DNA of 64,000 bases from Trichobilharzia regenti (GCA_944472135.2 OX235263.1:28387379-28451378); one strand, 5' to 3'; shown: positions 1 through 11,680, counted from the first letter of the stretch. Notes: generated by a model from the sequence alone, not told the origin. Made by a program: numbers and translations.

Positions 1-1680
1 ATTTTTCATTTCTAAATCATTTTGGCAAGCTGTAGTTGAATATGTTGCAATCAAAATTACAACTTTTATTTGAAGACTGATTGCACTGCGAATGAAATTA
101 ATTTTGAAAGCACACTATCCCTTTTTCGTCAGTTAACACAGACATTCTCCTTACCTCTTCACTTCATCAGCGACAAGTGTAATAATGACTTATCTAGTTC
201 AGATACAGTGTTTATCGGTTTCGAATATCATTTTGATACCAAAGACAATAAGAGGAATTACTGCATGGAAGGCGAAAATTTACAGTATTACCTAATAAAA
301 AAAAATATGGGAGCACTATCGGAGCTGGCTAAACATCAGGAAGTATGAACATTCGAAAAATAGGCCTTTCACGACTACGGCGTACATTGAATCCAATTAT
401 GGTTTACATGGATTAATGAAAAAGGGCGACAACAGCATTCTGAAGTGGGCGATACTCAACATAACCTCTTACCAGACTGTGAAATGCTGCTTTCTACTGA
501 CACCAAGATTGTGCTATTTGAAGCTTTGGAAGTATCAAACTGCCACTTCGTTCACTGACAGGCTTTCTCGGGATCTGTTTTATCAGACAAGTGGCGATAA
601 GTGACCTCCTAGAATCGGCAGCCGTCAACCTTCAGCGACATTTAGTATTCGGCATTCGACTGAGTAAACTGAATATGATCGGTCAAGTGACCAAACCATC
701 GTGTCAAACTCGCATTTTTTCGTTATTATGTCGTTGTTTTCTCATGATCTACAATAAAACAGCACCCATCTCGAAATAAACTTAGTGTGATGCGTGATTT
801 GATTGTAGTTCGGTTTTCGATAACGAGTGCTACGATTGTGACTTGGAGGAATTTTAAGCCCATACAACTGTGTTACCAAATCATCTGCATCCGTCGAGTG
901 CTTCATTGTCCACAAGATGACTACCGCTTTCACGAGCTTACTCAGATATCAATCTGGACTGCCGGGCCACTGAAACAGATAACAAATCGTGAAAGTATCG
1001 TTTCAAATTAATTACACTGCTGACTCAAAAGGTCCAAATAAATCCCAATCCTCTACTCTGTGACTGCTAGCAGATGCATTTGAAATGTTTTGGGTAAGCA
1101 GATGATACTTTAAACATACTGAATCTGATGGAGCTTCTGGAATATCGCTTTGCGTTGGTCAGAATTTATTGAGGTCAAAAAACAAATGTGATGAGAAGGC
1201 ATGATATTAAGGAGGTGACGTTAAATTCGAAAATGACGTCATCATACGGAGTTAATGCTGATTCCAACCTATGCTGGAAATTAGACGCGGTGGGTTTATT
1301 GGATTGATTTATCGATGCTTAATTAGTTATTTTAGTCAAGACGGAATAGTTTTTAGTTGTGTCAGAATGAGTTAGGCGTCGGAGTGAAAGGTTTGATGAA
1401 GTAGATCGTACCAGTGGTTAAGAAGACCTTGAGAAAAGTAGTGATAATAGAACAATTGAAATATATTACGACTAAAGTAGGCTGGAAAGATGACATGAGG
1501 AAACAATCTGCTTCAATACCCATTGGGTTTCAAAAAATAAAGTTTCCCTCAAAAACAATGTTGTCTTAAACCAATAACTGAAATTATGTATTAAATTGGA
1601 GACCAACGTATGCTAAGCGAATATTGAATGTAGCTTTTAAATTGAACGCGTTAAAACGTTGTTTCGAGACGTCCGAATTC
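1..1680. other. No gene recognised
   Basis: I see no convincing gene here. The open frame at 70-348 (92 codons) has no recognisable domain, lacks splice or family support and lies in AT-rich DNA, so I do not call it. If gene A has more 5' sequence, it could lie in this stretch or outside the window. Confidence 0.4.
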
Positions 1681-1689
1681 ATCATCAGC

Positions 1690-2020
1690 CCTACAATAAT
1701 AACTGCATACCATTTGAAATCTTAGTGACACAGTAATTTACACGTGTTTATTTTACCTTCACTACAGCTACTACTACACATGATGTCGTTTATCCGATGT
1801 ATCTGTTCGGACGCGAGAAGTGAATGTGTGACATGCTTTCATTTCAACACCATCTAACCTACTTTTCGTGACGTTAGAATTTGTAGTCCATCATGTAAGA
1901 CAAACTGCTTACAACTTGGAATGTCAATGATACAATAATTTTCACATATTTATTTAACTTCGATTACAACGCCTGCAGCACGTAAGTTAATGTATATCCC
2001 GTATGTACGTTGGGAAAACA
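1690..2020 (+). repeat. Two copies of an exon-like motif also present at 5325-5460
   Basis: A segment of about 110-140 bp at 1690-1830 is closely repeated at 5325-5460, and a weaker copy lies at 1905-2010. At 5397-5408 the motif contains a clean 12-nt micro-exon (CTACTACCACAT) between ..CTACAG and GTGAGT. In the 1690 copy the donor is lost (..CACATGATG). In the 1905 copy only CAC lies between CAG and GTAAGT. I read these as decayed duplicates of a gene A micro-exon with its intron flanks. Confidence 0.45.
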
Positions 2021-2648
2021 GTAATAAATGCGTAACATATGCTAACAAACTTTCGGTTCAACTCTGAGTGACCACGTTTTGTGGCGTAAGGAAGCACCCA
2101 TAGCTCTTCGACCTAATGACTGAGCCGTTAATATGCTTGTTAGTTTGCTTTGACCTACTTCAACACTTGTCGTATTGTGAGCCTCCTCTCCGGTCTTCTA
2201 TTAGAATTAACATAAAATTGTAGTAACCCAGCGAAATCGCAACGCAGGAGGATAGAGAATCGACATACAGAGCTTTAAATACCTCCAAATACCAACGGAA
2301 TCAGGTTGGAGCATTTGCGTAAATATGCTTCAAATAAACATTTTAGAAAATATATGTATACACAAGTAAATAGGTAGACAAACAATGGGGTTTCTAATTA
2401 ATAAACGCCACCTGCAGAGTAAGTGGAACACTAATGACGCCGTAATGTAATATAATAGGAAAACCAAGAATTTAAAAAAAAATCGTGAGCAGCTAGGTAC
2501 ACTCAAACGATTCGCTGGTGAAATATGACTGTTTAAACAATGCTATACATCATGAGGGTTCATCAGTCACAGAACCATTGGGAAGCTGAAGGGATTACTT
2601 GACGTCTGTTACGTCATAGTGTATGGCTAGAATGCATAAGGTGGAATA

Positions 2649-5600
2649 ATGTTCGCATTACTAATCTTCTTCTTATTCGTCCTAATCATGTTTCAGAGAC
2701 TCCGCCAAGTGAGTTCATCTTCACCGTGTGTTTAATTTCAATTGATTCGACTTCATTTGTGTATGCAGTGGTCCTCGACATTTTCATCGAAATCAATCGT
2801 TAGCAGCTAGGCAGTTTCAAACGATTCAATAGTGATAAATATGAGTGTTCTAACAATTCTTTTCAAGTGCAGTTGTTTAACGAATTATAATAATGCGACG
2901 TTTTGGATGTGATCTATTTTATACCATCTACATCCGTTACTCTCAGTTATCGGTGAGACGTGTGATGTGGAAACTGCTGCTTAGGGGAACATCCTTTTTT
3001 CATCCTGGTTTTCATAACATCCATCTGAGTACACAAAATTTTGATTAGTGAACGAAACTACATTATATGTTGAAGAGGCTTTCCTTATTCATGTCAGCAG
3101 AATTCACCACATCAGTGATTTTCAAACTCATGGTATCGCCTCAATGTTTTCTTTCTGCTGCACTGATTGTTCTATCGCGCATAACCTAAATTCCATCTCT
3201 TGCAACACTCTGCTTTTTTGACTTATCTACATTCATTATGTTTTACTTTCTTCATTTTTCCTGCATGGACTTTCATGAATATGACGAAATATACCTACAT
3301 CAGATCTTATCCTCAATGTTAACCGTTTTGCAGGTATCTACTTTTGCCATCGATATTTCGTTATACGATTTAACCAAGTCTATTTTCGAGAATATGTTTG
3401 CACCCTATAATGTTGCCTTCAGGTCGTGTGTGTGAGGCAATTGTTATCTGTCATGGGTTGTTTTGGTGTTCGCTTGCCGGTAAACACCAGTGGTCGAACT
3501 CATTTCTAGCGAGTCTCAGTTTATCAGGAGCAAGTTGTCATGGTTTAGATGTCAAGGGTTGTCCTAAGGTTATGTTGCATAATATTGCTGGTTATGCACG
3601 ATAAATCGTTAGACAGGCAATTAAATTCTGGATACTTATCAACAATCACTTTGAATGTTTGATCAGGGATTGCATTCATCTAAACAAGTGTCAACCTGGG
3701 ACCTACGTGTGTGATGCCTTTGAACGTGACACGATGGAGTAACAAATTTCGAAAGTGCTTGACTGGGAGCTTTCAGCTGAACATGTTGAGGTAAACATTT
3801 AAGGTCAGCATCCAATGCTCAGTGATGAATTCTGAGGCCAATAATTTCGATAAATTATTTACCGCTACAACATCTATAACTAATGCAGACTTGCCTAACA
3901 TCTTGGCAAAATAAGATTAAATCCTACTAATGTGAGAGCCAATGAAAGGCGATAAAAAATTTGTTTTCCCACACGTTATATTTAGCTACTCGTTTAGGAC
4001 TATTAGAGATGTATTTAACTCCGCCTTCCACTTTATAACTTGAATCGAACCACAGGAAAATCCGCGTTATTTTACAACCATATTGAGCTGGAGTTGACGG
4101 TTGTCCATCACGTTTCACAAACCTATTGGTAGGATCAGAATTCTTCCGCTCTATCAGAGATGAAGGTTTAGCATCACCATGATAATCGAAGGACATAACA
4201 ACTCTCATATGTGGCCAACAGTTTCTTCTCTCATCACTGTTTGTCACGAACTCATTCTCATGTTCATTTTGGATAATTTCGTCTATTTCTTTCAATATTG
4301 ATTTCATGACTTTACTTTTCTACGCGTCGATCTTATCTAGAATCATGTTATGTTTTCGTGACTTTATTCAGTCAGTTTTGTTTTAATCAATCGTCATTTT
4401 TGAAGGCTTCTTTGGAACACAAATCTGAAATATAATATATTCTACGGATCTTGTCAATACTTGAAAAAAATGAAATGATGTAGTCTACGGCTAGTCTTCG
4501 TCATTTAATTCATATTATTTGTCTGCGATTGATGAAGAAAGGACCAGAAATGCATTGCAGAATGATTTTGCATTGTACGAAGCTGGAATGACTGCTCATA
4601 TTGTCAATGAAATTCGACCATATTGCATGGGAATTTTAGTTTTCTATGAGAGCAGATAAAAGGAAGTTGGACTCTGCACACTTTCAACTGGAGAATAGAC
4701 GGCATCTACCGAGACACAGAGTGATTGGCCGTCGTTATCTTTGTGAAAGCAGCCGATGCTCTCACGCAATCGAAGCCAGTCTCACCCAGCAAGATGCAAC
4801 GCAAAATAAGGGGAGTTGCAGTTATTCAATTCTTCACATATGCAATCAACTCAGAAAAATATAAGAAGGGAGATTTCCACGCAAAACTTCAAGCAATGTA
4901 GAAAAGTGTCCTAAATGGCAACATCAAAATCCTAATGAGCGACATAATTGCTGGAGTGGTGGCGGAAAATGAGTGAAGAGAGTACGTCGTGAGTGGAGAG
5001 GCTCTCGTTCGGCTGAATGAGTGATAGTGCAGAATTCTTCGCACACTTCTTTGTCTTCGGTGATGTGGTGGGTTGATGTAGCTTATACAAACACAATGAT
5101 ATACATAAAACAATTTGGAAATCACCTCACTCACACAAGAAAATTCAAAGAGACTTGATGTCGCTCACGAAAGTAAAGACACATCTTGGCGGATACAAAA
5201 TGGAGAAATGGAGCGTTTTGGTGTGAGAGCGTCATCTTATTGAAGTAAATCTAAAAATTCAGCTGAAAACCTTGAGCGCAAACGGAATCAGAACACAATA
5301 CAAGAATGCATCATTAGCCGTGCACTACAAACTGCTTACCACTTAAAATCTCAGTGACACAGTAATTTGCATGTGTTTATTTTACCTCCACTACAGCTAC
5401 TACCACATGTGAGTTTGGAAATCCGAAATATCTGTTCGAGCACCAGGAGTGTATATGTCACGTGTGTTGACTAATTTTCATTGAAAATAGCTAAAAGAGC
5501 ACTCAAGAAAAGAGAGCGTTCCAAGGTCATAACGTGCGGGTGGTGGCAAGATATAAAAACAGAATTTTATAAAAATAGGCTACATATAAATTAGAATTGT

Positions 5601-8600
5601 ACATCATAAGACTTGAAGCCCTGTGTTTCACTGAGTACGTAAAAAAAATAAGAAAAACGTCTTATGCGGATGAATGCAATAATGATGTTAATAAACACCG
5701 ATATTACGACTGCTCGTCAACTGTGAAAAGTCGGTATTTGTTTGCCATGTATTCACTACCAAACATTGTAGATCAATTATTATGCCTCCGGTTACGGCGG
5801 TTTCTAAAAGACTGATGACGCGCCAGATATTGGTATTTACGAACGAATACTACTTTTGCGTGAAAACGGAGACCATGACAGTCCCAGAAGTAGGTGATGC
5901 CTAGAAAAAGAATGTGATCTCCAGAAAGCGCAGATGACGGTCGCCATTATTTGACCTGTGGCCATGTAATCCTCACTGACCATCTGTACCACTCTTTTCT
6001 GAGTCTGGATGCTAGACACTAACATTGAACTCTCCAATCAGAACCTCGAAATCAATCTGACGCGTGTGCATCAAAACATCGCAAACTTCTTATGGAAGCT
6101 CACACCTAATTGCATCAGGGTGGCGATTGATCGGTGTACGCGCTGAATCTCTTTTTTAACCTGCCAGTCTCAAAACACATAAAAAACTTTAAAACTATTA
6201 GTTCGTTTTATGAATTTCGATAAAGCAATAAGAAGACGTATTTTGTCTGATTTGTGTGATATATTTAGGCAACACATTTCGAAAAATGTGATCACACACG
6301 GACTTGTCACATGAATATATATGTGAATAATAAAGAGTTAGGAGGTGTCGAAATAAACTCAGTTCAAGTTAAAATGACATATTGAAGGTGAAAATAACAA
6401 TGAAGATCACTAAACCAAATAACAGAAGTAATAGTACATATACTGTGGTTGTTATCAAAACAAAACGCCTCTGGATCAAAACATCACAAACTTGTCATGG
6501 CAGCTCACACTTTATTGCACTATGGCTGCATTCTGTTGGTGTATGAGCCTCCTTTCGTTCAATCATCTAGTCTCACTGTATATAACAGATTGATTATGTG
6601 AATCAAAACGTGTAATGCAGATACACTTCCGGGTCTCAGCACTATAAAGACATCTAATGTGACAGATTCCAATGTAAGAAGGTCGCATGATAGCGCTTAG
6701 TTTAGTCATTAGAGAAATAACGGAAATAAATCAAGAGTTGCAAACTAAGTAGTATTATTAGGTACTTTTATAGTACTAATGCTGACTGAGACGAGTTAAG
6801 ATAATGCTAACGACAAATATATTTTCAAGTGAATCAAGAATAGTAGTAAGAGTTAGAATAAGGTAGTAGCAAGAATAATTTTAACACTCAAGGAGTAAAA
6901 CGTAGATTCGGAGTGATGAGCATTTTCAAAGAAATTCTTCGTCACACTAAACCTACCTGGGTAAACGTTGTTTTGATACCAAAGCAGATGTACTATAACC
7001 TCTTTTATTTGGTCTAGTGATCTTCATTGTTATTTTCACCTTCAATATGTCATTTAAACTTGATCTGTGCGTCGGTTGCACAGTGGTTAGGACTCTCGCC
7101 TACCATGCACACGGTCCGGGGTTCGAGCCCACGCCGACGCACACCTGATATCTATGGTCGGCTTGCAAAATTTGGGCTACCGATATCCATGCTGAAAATT
7201 CCATACTTGTACCAAAAATACAGTGTGGAATGAAGCTGTGAATCAAAACTCAAAATCAAAAATCTGAGTTGATTTCTCACCTACCAACTCTTTATTATTC
7301 ACATATATATTCATGTGACAAGTCCGTGTGTGATCACATTTTTCGAAATGTGTTGCCTAAATATATCACACAAATCAGACAAAATACGTCTTCTTATTGC
7401 TTTATCGAAATTCATAAAACGAACTAATAGTTTTAAAGTTTTTTATGTGTTTTGAGACTGGCAGGTTAAAAAAGAGATTCAGCGCGTACACCGATCAATC
7501 GCCACCCTGATGCAAGTAAGTGTGAGCTTCCATAAGAAGTTTTCGATGTTTTGATGCACACGCGTCAGATTGATTTCGAGGTTCTGATTGGAGAGTTCAA
7601 TGTTAGTGTCTGGCATCCAGACTCAGAAAAGAGTGGTATAGATGGTCAGCAGGGAGAATATGTCCAAAGGTCGGATAATGACAATCGTCTACTGCAGCTT
7701 TGAGGACATTACGTTCCATTTCTAGGTAGCATTTACTTCTGGAATTGTCACAGTCTCCTTTTTCTCGGTTCAGGCGCATTTGCACGTCCATCCTAAGCTT
7801 TCCTCTTTTTCTGAAATTTAAAGAAAATTCTACAATTTATAAACAATCGCCTAATTACATTTACCGCTCTCATTAGTCAAGACATAATATTGTTGTATTC
7901 GTCAACCAACGTAAAACTCAGTGATGTCGAATAGACGCAAACTAAATCAAAACAATTTCACCGAAAGCCGCTGTGCACCTATAATGGTGCACTAAGTTCT
8001 CGAATTGGTAACCTAAATCCATAATGTAAAAACTTACATATCAAACATGATCATTCATAAGCTGGTGATAAGGCAGTTAGTAGGAACATGCATTTCTGTT
8101 CTTTTGGGTTCGATCTGACTTAATCACCTATTAAGCATATCGACTGAATTCAACGGCTGCTTTTCAACGAGGAGATGAATTGCAGGTCTTCATTTGCGAT
8201 CAGCTTGTCTTTGTACTTGTTGTCATACTTACTCGTTTGAACCGTACTGATTTCTCTGTCTAATTCGTGCTTTTTCCTTTCACCATTTCATTTTCATTCA
8301 TTTACTGTTGACTTTCATTTACACGCATGTGCATTTGTGGTTGCATTTTTCTCCTCTGTTTTCTACATCAACTCTTGTCATCGCTTTCGTAATTTATGCC
8401 TACTTTGTGGAAGTTTTTAGTTATCTGGTTCAATGTTATCTTGAGTGTTTATGATTCCCCAGTATTTGTATATGTATTATTATTTTAGATTCGGAGGATG
8501 TTTCCAAAGTAGCGAATAGCGTCGATGGTGAGTTCCTGACTATCTTTCGGATTTTCACAGTACATTGAAATACTTCTCTTTTTTCCTAGGTTTCTTCAGC

Positions 8601-9456
8601 CTCCGCTGATCGGGTCATCTTTTGGATGTAAAGCCTCATCGAATCCATCGGAACACATTGATAATCACGTGTTTTCATTGTCACTCTTTCAGACACGTAT
8701 TACGGTGAGTTCATACTATTTTCCTTTGTGAGAAATTTTGAATTCTGGATTCACATTCAGCGATAACTCTACCTGTTCACGGCAGGAGAATGATTTGACA
8801 AACCGACGACCTCTTTTCTTCAACTTGATAGGGTTACCATGATTTTGTCACTGATGAAATAAAGAGAAACATCTGTTTTCACTGTCAAATTTGGTAGGTT
8901 GTTTTCAGAACTAGTTTTGTTTAGTGTAATCTCAGCTCCAAATAAAAATTAAAATTTCTAATTTTCAAGTTTGAAGCTTTAGCCCGCCAAAAAATTTCGA
9001 AGCTAAAAGAAACTTAGTGGGCGAAATAGAAGCAGTCGCCTTCAATTTAAATATTTTATTACTTCGAACATTTAGATTATATTGACGTGAGTTTGTATAT
9101 TTTTGTTTTGATTGGAATGTTGAAAGTTTTATTCACTTCACACAATCCAATCGAAGCTTTGAATCTAGATGTAACAGTAGTGGACTTTTGTCAGTTTGAT
9201 GATAAGGTATTGATAAAATGAACTGTGAATTTCATTCTGATTACTAAGCAGTAGTATGTATGCATTGATGTTGACAGGAAGCATATCAAGCAAGAAAACC
9301 TCACAACATCGCTGGTTTCCATTATGGTCGCTGATGATTAACATCAGCCTATTTACACTAAGGTATGCACTTGTCCAGTATTCACTCACAAGCACTTTCC
9401 CACATTTCTAATACTTATCCGTGTCTGTAAAAATGGCGTGTTCCTACATAGAGAGG

Positions 9457-9487
<31 letters not shown>

Positions 9488-9720
9488 CAAGAACAGTATA
9501 ATTATACAGTAGAAAATGTTTAAAATATATAATTCAGAAATTAAATTTTTATTAGAAACGGATTGTCGAACTTGTGGTTACACATATCAGTTTTCCTTTA
9601 CGGAAAACATTTCATTGTTTATAAAACTGGTTGATAAATCTTTCATTTCAGCTCATTTTTGCACTTGCTTTGTCTGCTGGGGCGTGTGCTTTGTTCATAT
9701 GGTTGATCTACATACTGTAG
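2649..9720 (+). CDS. Gene A: predicted micro-exon membrane protein gene (MEG-like)
   Basis: This is a split gene inferred from splice signals. Candidate exons are: 2649-2708 (ATG, very hydrophobic FALLIFFLFVLIMF signal-like stretch, then donor GTGAGT; alternatively only 2697-2708 is used, as a 12-nt micro-exon after TTTCAG); possibly 2947-2952 (6 nt); 5397-5408 (12 nt); 8489-8527 (39 nt, YSEDVSKVANSVD); 8693-8704 (12 nt, DTYY); 9076-9086 (11 nt, DYID); and 9652-9720 (69 nt, transmembrane tail and TAG). From 5397 onward all joins share phase 1 and stay open. The 60-nt first exon would end in phase 0, which does not fit, so the 5' end is uncertain. Symmetrical tiny exons are typical of schistosome MEGs. 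A poly(A) signal AATAAA lies at 9824. The paralogue is gene B. The product would be a short Thr- and acid-rich ectodomain on a membrane anchor; its function is unknown. Confidence 0.45.
3790..4310 (-). pseudogene. Coding-like remnant of unknown family, duplicated at about 48000-48380
   Basis: On the minus strand 4307-3927 is open for 126 codons (starting MKSILKEIDEIIQNEHENEF), with a look of real coding sequence. A diverged copy in gene B's intron at about 48000-48380 keeps the same protein pattern on the same relative strand: DPT..., KRDG..ST.AQY.CKI, D.SY, GV..ISNSPK and FAFHWLS. That copy has internal stop codons. The shared protein pattern suggests descent from a translated sequence, perhaps an old element or gene fragment that inserted before genes A and B separated. 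I do not recognise the family and assign no function. Confidence 0.35.
4800..5320 (+). mobile_element. Decayed RTE-type LINE endonuclease fragment
   Basis: Translated pieces match the endonuclease of the intact element at 58.5-61.7 kb: VIQFFTYAINSEKYKKG against VIQCYAPTNVSEQEKK, NGNIKILMSD against NGDIKILMGD, and KHNDIHKTIW against KHKDIHKTTW. Stop codons and frameshifts are numerous. A similarly decayed copy sits at the matching place in gene B's intron (about 49180-49560), so this insertion predates the A/B duplication. Confidence 0.6.
5830..6100 (-). mobile_element. Decayed RTE-like endonuclease fragment, left copy
   Basis: The minus strand reads QIDFEVLIGEFNVSV and a broken NNGDRHLRFL. 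This is the pattern of the APE-endonuclease block (I.GDFN...; DNGDRLLQ) of a second schistosome RTE-like family, distinct from the element at 58.5 kb. Stops interrupt it. It lies at the outer edge of the left arm of an inverted repeat. Confidence 0.45.
5976..7649. repeat. Long inverted repeat, arms of about 446 bp
   Basis: The left arm (about 5976-6422) and right arm (about 7005-7649, excluding the SINE at 7067-7261) are close reverse complements with only scattered differences. The spacer is about 580 bp. Part of the arm (motif around AAGAAGACGTATTTTGTCTG) also recurs at 16960-17150 and 62330-62570, so it is a dispersed repeat. The segment 6470-6580 is a further direct copy of 6060-6170. Confidence 0.75.
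7067..7261 (+). mobile_element. tRNA-derived SINE, copy 1
   Basis: The first 76 nt form a tRNA-like head. GTGCGTCGG (7067-7075) pairs with CCGACGCAC (7134-7142), a box A-like TTGCACAGTGG lies at 7076-7086, and a box B-like GGTTCGAGCC at 7120-7129. A body of about 110 nt ends in an A-rich tail. The element interrupts one arm of an inverted repeat. The uninterrupted arm shows the empty site, and ATCT (7063-7066 and 7262-7265) is a possible short target duplication. No hammerhead ribozyme core was found in it. Confidence 0.75.
7550..7800 (+). mobile_element. Decayed RTE-like endonuclease fragment, right copy
   Basis: This is the inverted partner of the fragment at 5830-6100. The plus strand reads FEVLIGEFNVSVWHPDSEKS and then SDNDNRLLQL before a stop. 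The two copies share the sequence next to the inverted-repeat arms but diverge beyond 7649, so the fragment extends past the palindrome. Confidence 0.45.
9076..9086 (+). CDS. Gene A penultimate 11-nt micro-exon
   Basis: The exon sits between ..AACATTTAG and GTGAGTTTG. Entered in phase 1 it reads YID and hands phase 0 to the transmembrane exon. Equivalent 11-nt exons ending in GAC, with the same flanks, occur at 51669-51679 (gene B) and at 20814-20824 on the minus strand (gene C). Confidence 0.55.
9460..9487. repeat. (TA)n microsatellite
   Basis: An uninterrupted TA run lies in the last intron of gene A. Confidence 0.9.
9652..9720 (+). CDS. Gene A terminal exon: transmembrane tail
   Basis: The exon follows the acceptor ..TTTCATTTCAG and encodes 22 residues beginning LIFALALSAGACALFIW, then TAG. 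The segment is uniformly hydrophobic with no charged residue, long enough for one membrane span, and stops within a few residues of its end. The gene B exon at 52507-52575 has exactly the same length, phase and pattern (LI.....LSA..C..F..LIY.L, then stop). That level of protein-pattern conservation at diverged DNA level supports a real coding exon. Confidence 0.65.
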   Translation, partial: LIFALALSAGACALFIWLIYIL

Positions 9721-9823
9721 CTGAGTTGCTGTTCAAATGAAATTCACACCACAAACAATTGTCATTAACATATTGTAACCGTATATCTGTTCACCTACAT
9801 ATCATCAATATTCATTCATGATT

Positions 9824-9829
9824 AATAAA
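9824..9829 (+). promoter_or_regulatory. Candidate poly(A) signal of gene A
   Basis: A canonical AATAAA lies about 100 nt after the TAG that ends the transmembrane exon. This is a plausible 3' UTR length, but the motif is common in AT-rich DNA. Confidence 0.35.
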
Positions 9830-9834
9830 AAAAC

Positions 9835-10770
9835 TGTTTCATACATAGAATGTCTATTCTTATTCAGTCATTTAATTAACAAGCCTCTCACAGCTATTTA
9901 GACTATGAAATGACGCACCACGTTATGCATAAAACTACTTCAGAAATATATATGTAATAAGAATGAATATCACTGAAATGGTTTCTTGAGGAGTAGGGTT
10001 AAAGTCGATGAATTTGTAAGTTTTCAAAGATTGGTACTAATATAAATCAGTTGTATGACTTTTGGAGTACATGCCAGAAATCAGGCGTGCGATGATGATG
10101 ACAATAATGGAGTCAAAGAAGGAGTGAAGTGGGAAGGATTGCTTGACAAATGAAAGTGTAAAAAGATTTCTATTATGAAAATAAATTGAGCAATTTAGGG
10201 CAAAGTTTTAAAAAAGATGTCTTAGTCTTCTGTCTTGTACAGCCTAATATACAAGGAAGAAAATTTAAGTGATAAATCCTATGACTCTATATGCGTCAAC
10301 TCAATACAGTGTTAACACAAAGTTAAATTGGTCTTTCTATATTCAAATATTTTTTTTTCAGCCAAACCTGGTTGTTTTAAGCTACGCGCCATTGGAAAAG
10401 GCCTTTTGTTATGTTTCTCGCACAAGAGGGATCACAAGATATCATTAGTAGCAGCTTACATAAAAACATAACTCAGCTAGACAACATACACATTTTCAAA
10501 ATTTCAGTTCTTCACACTGTATAAGAATTCTAGCAAAAAGACTGAATAGTTGGACGAGAGTTCAGAGAATGTAATTATTTATTAACTGAATGGAAATATC
10601 CGTCCAACAAGTTCATAATGGTGTATTTGGCTGCGAAATGAAGAGTCTAATATATTGTATTTGCAAAGAAGCCACTCTCCATAGTTGTACTGCTTCGTGT
10701 TCTTAGGTGGGTATATTAGAAGAACTTTCTAAGCCTTAAATTTGTAAATATGCTGAGTCAACGCCTAAGA
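9835..10770. other. Gene A downstream region, no gene seen
   Basis: No coding potential is visible. Weak, gapped similarity to the region after gene B (about 52640-53050) suggests the A/B duplication extends past the last exon. Confidence 0.3.
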
Positions 10771-10774
10771 TTTC

Positions 10775-11680
10775 CAAACTGATTTCAGGTCGACGGTCTG
10801 CCTTGCCTTTTCAACTCTGTCTTTGACATCATCACCTCTGCCACTGGTTACAACGTTGCATCCTAATCAAGTGAATGAAGTAACCTCTTTCAAATTTTTC
10901 CTGTTGATGATGATTCTCGTTCTTTTTCGTCCCTGTCAGTTGGTTATCTTCATGACCCCTGTGCTTCCTATCATCGGGTGGAATCTGTCCTGTCTTCATT
11001 GCCTGCCACTTTAAGCCAGACTGTTGGTTTTCGCTGGTAGATCTTCGATTGTGTGTGACGTTAGAGAAGTCACTTTCGAAATCATGATCTAGAGTCTTCT
11101 TATCCGCCTTATGTGATACGGTCTTCTCACTGCCAAAGTGATGTGTCCGGCATAACCCAGTCCACTACAATATGGAATATCATCGTCAACAATAGGCAGT
11201 CTTGTTTTAATCCTGTATTCACCTAGAAATCTACACTGGGTTTTCCGTTGTGGATCACCCGAAACGTGGAACTGTTTTATGGCTGTTTGTCAAAAGCCTT
11301 CTTGAAGTCGATGAGGCTTTTGAGGTTGAGATGTGACTGCATTTTCACGCCGTGTTCGAAGACGTCACGTAGAGTTACTTTTCGGTTATCACATGATTTG
11401 CATTCCTGAATGGAACTTGTCCTGTCCGGAGTTCCGCATACAGTGCATACTTATCCTCCTCAGGATGACATGACTTCGCAATTTACTTGGCAGGGACAAC
11501 AGCAATACTCCAAGCAATTTCTTGTGGGAGCATTAGTTGGCCTTCTTCCGATACTTGACAAAGTAGCTAGCCTTTATTGCAATCGGTTGGCACCTCTCCA
11601 TTCCTCCAAACCGTTTACATTAGTAGCGTGAACATATATGCCACAGTCTCTGGGTTCGTTTCTAATGCAAACATACACAG
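10775..11680 (-). mobile_element. Decayed internal fragment of an RTE LINE
   Basis: The plus strand tracks the reverse-transcriptase part of the 58.5-kb element from its position of about 59040 to 60010, in the same orientation. Shared blocks include GTGAATGAAGTAACCTCTTT, TCTTCGATTGTGTGTGACGT, GGTTTTCCGTTGTGGATCAC and ACAGTCTCTGGGTTCG. Many indels destroy the reading frame. Both ends of the element are missing, so this is an old, truncated copy. Confidence 0.75.

Noticed and set aside
7880..7915. 34-nt exon candidate TCATTAG/GTAAAA upstream in gene A
   Set aside because: Stops in phase 1; open only in a phase that no neighbouring exon supplies.
8063..8127. tRNA-like stretch with GGTGAT/ATCACC ends and GGTTCGATCT
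   Set aside because: Only about 65 nt, with an 8-nt anticodon loop and no proper D arm; likely chance or a decayed SINE head.
8590..8636. Extra gene A exon between TTTCCTAG and GTAAAG
   Set aside because: Its length is not a multiple of three and it gives a stop in the phase used by its neighbours.
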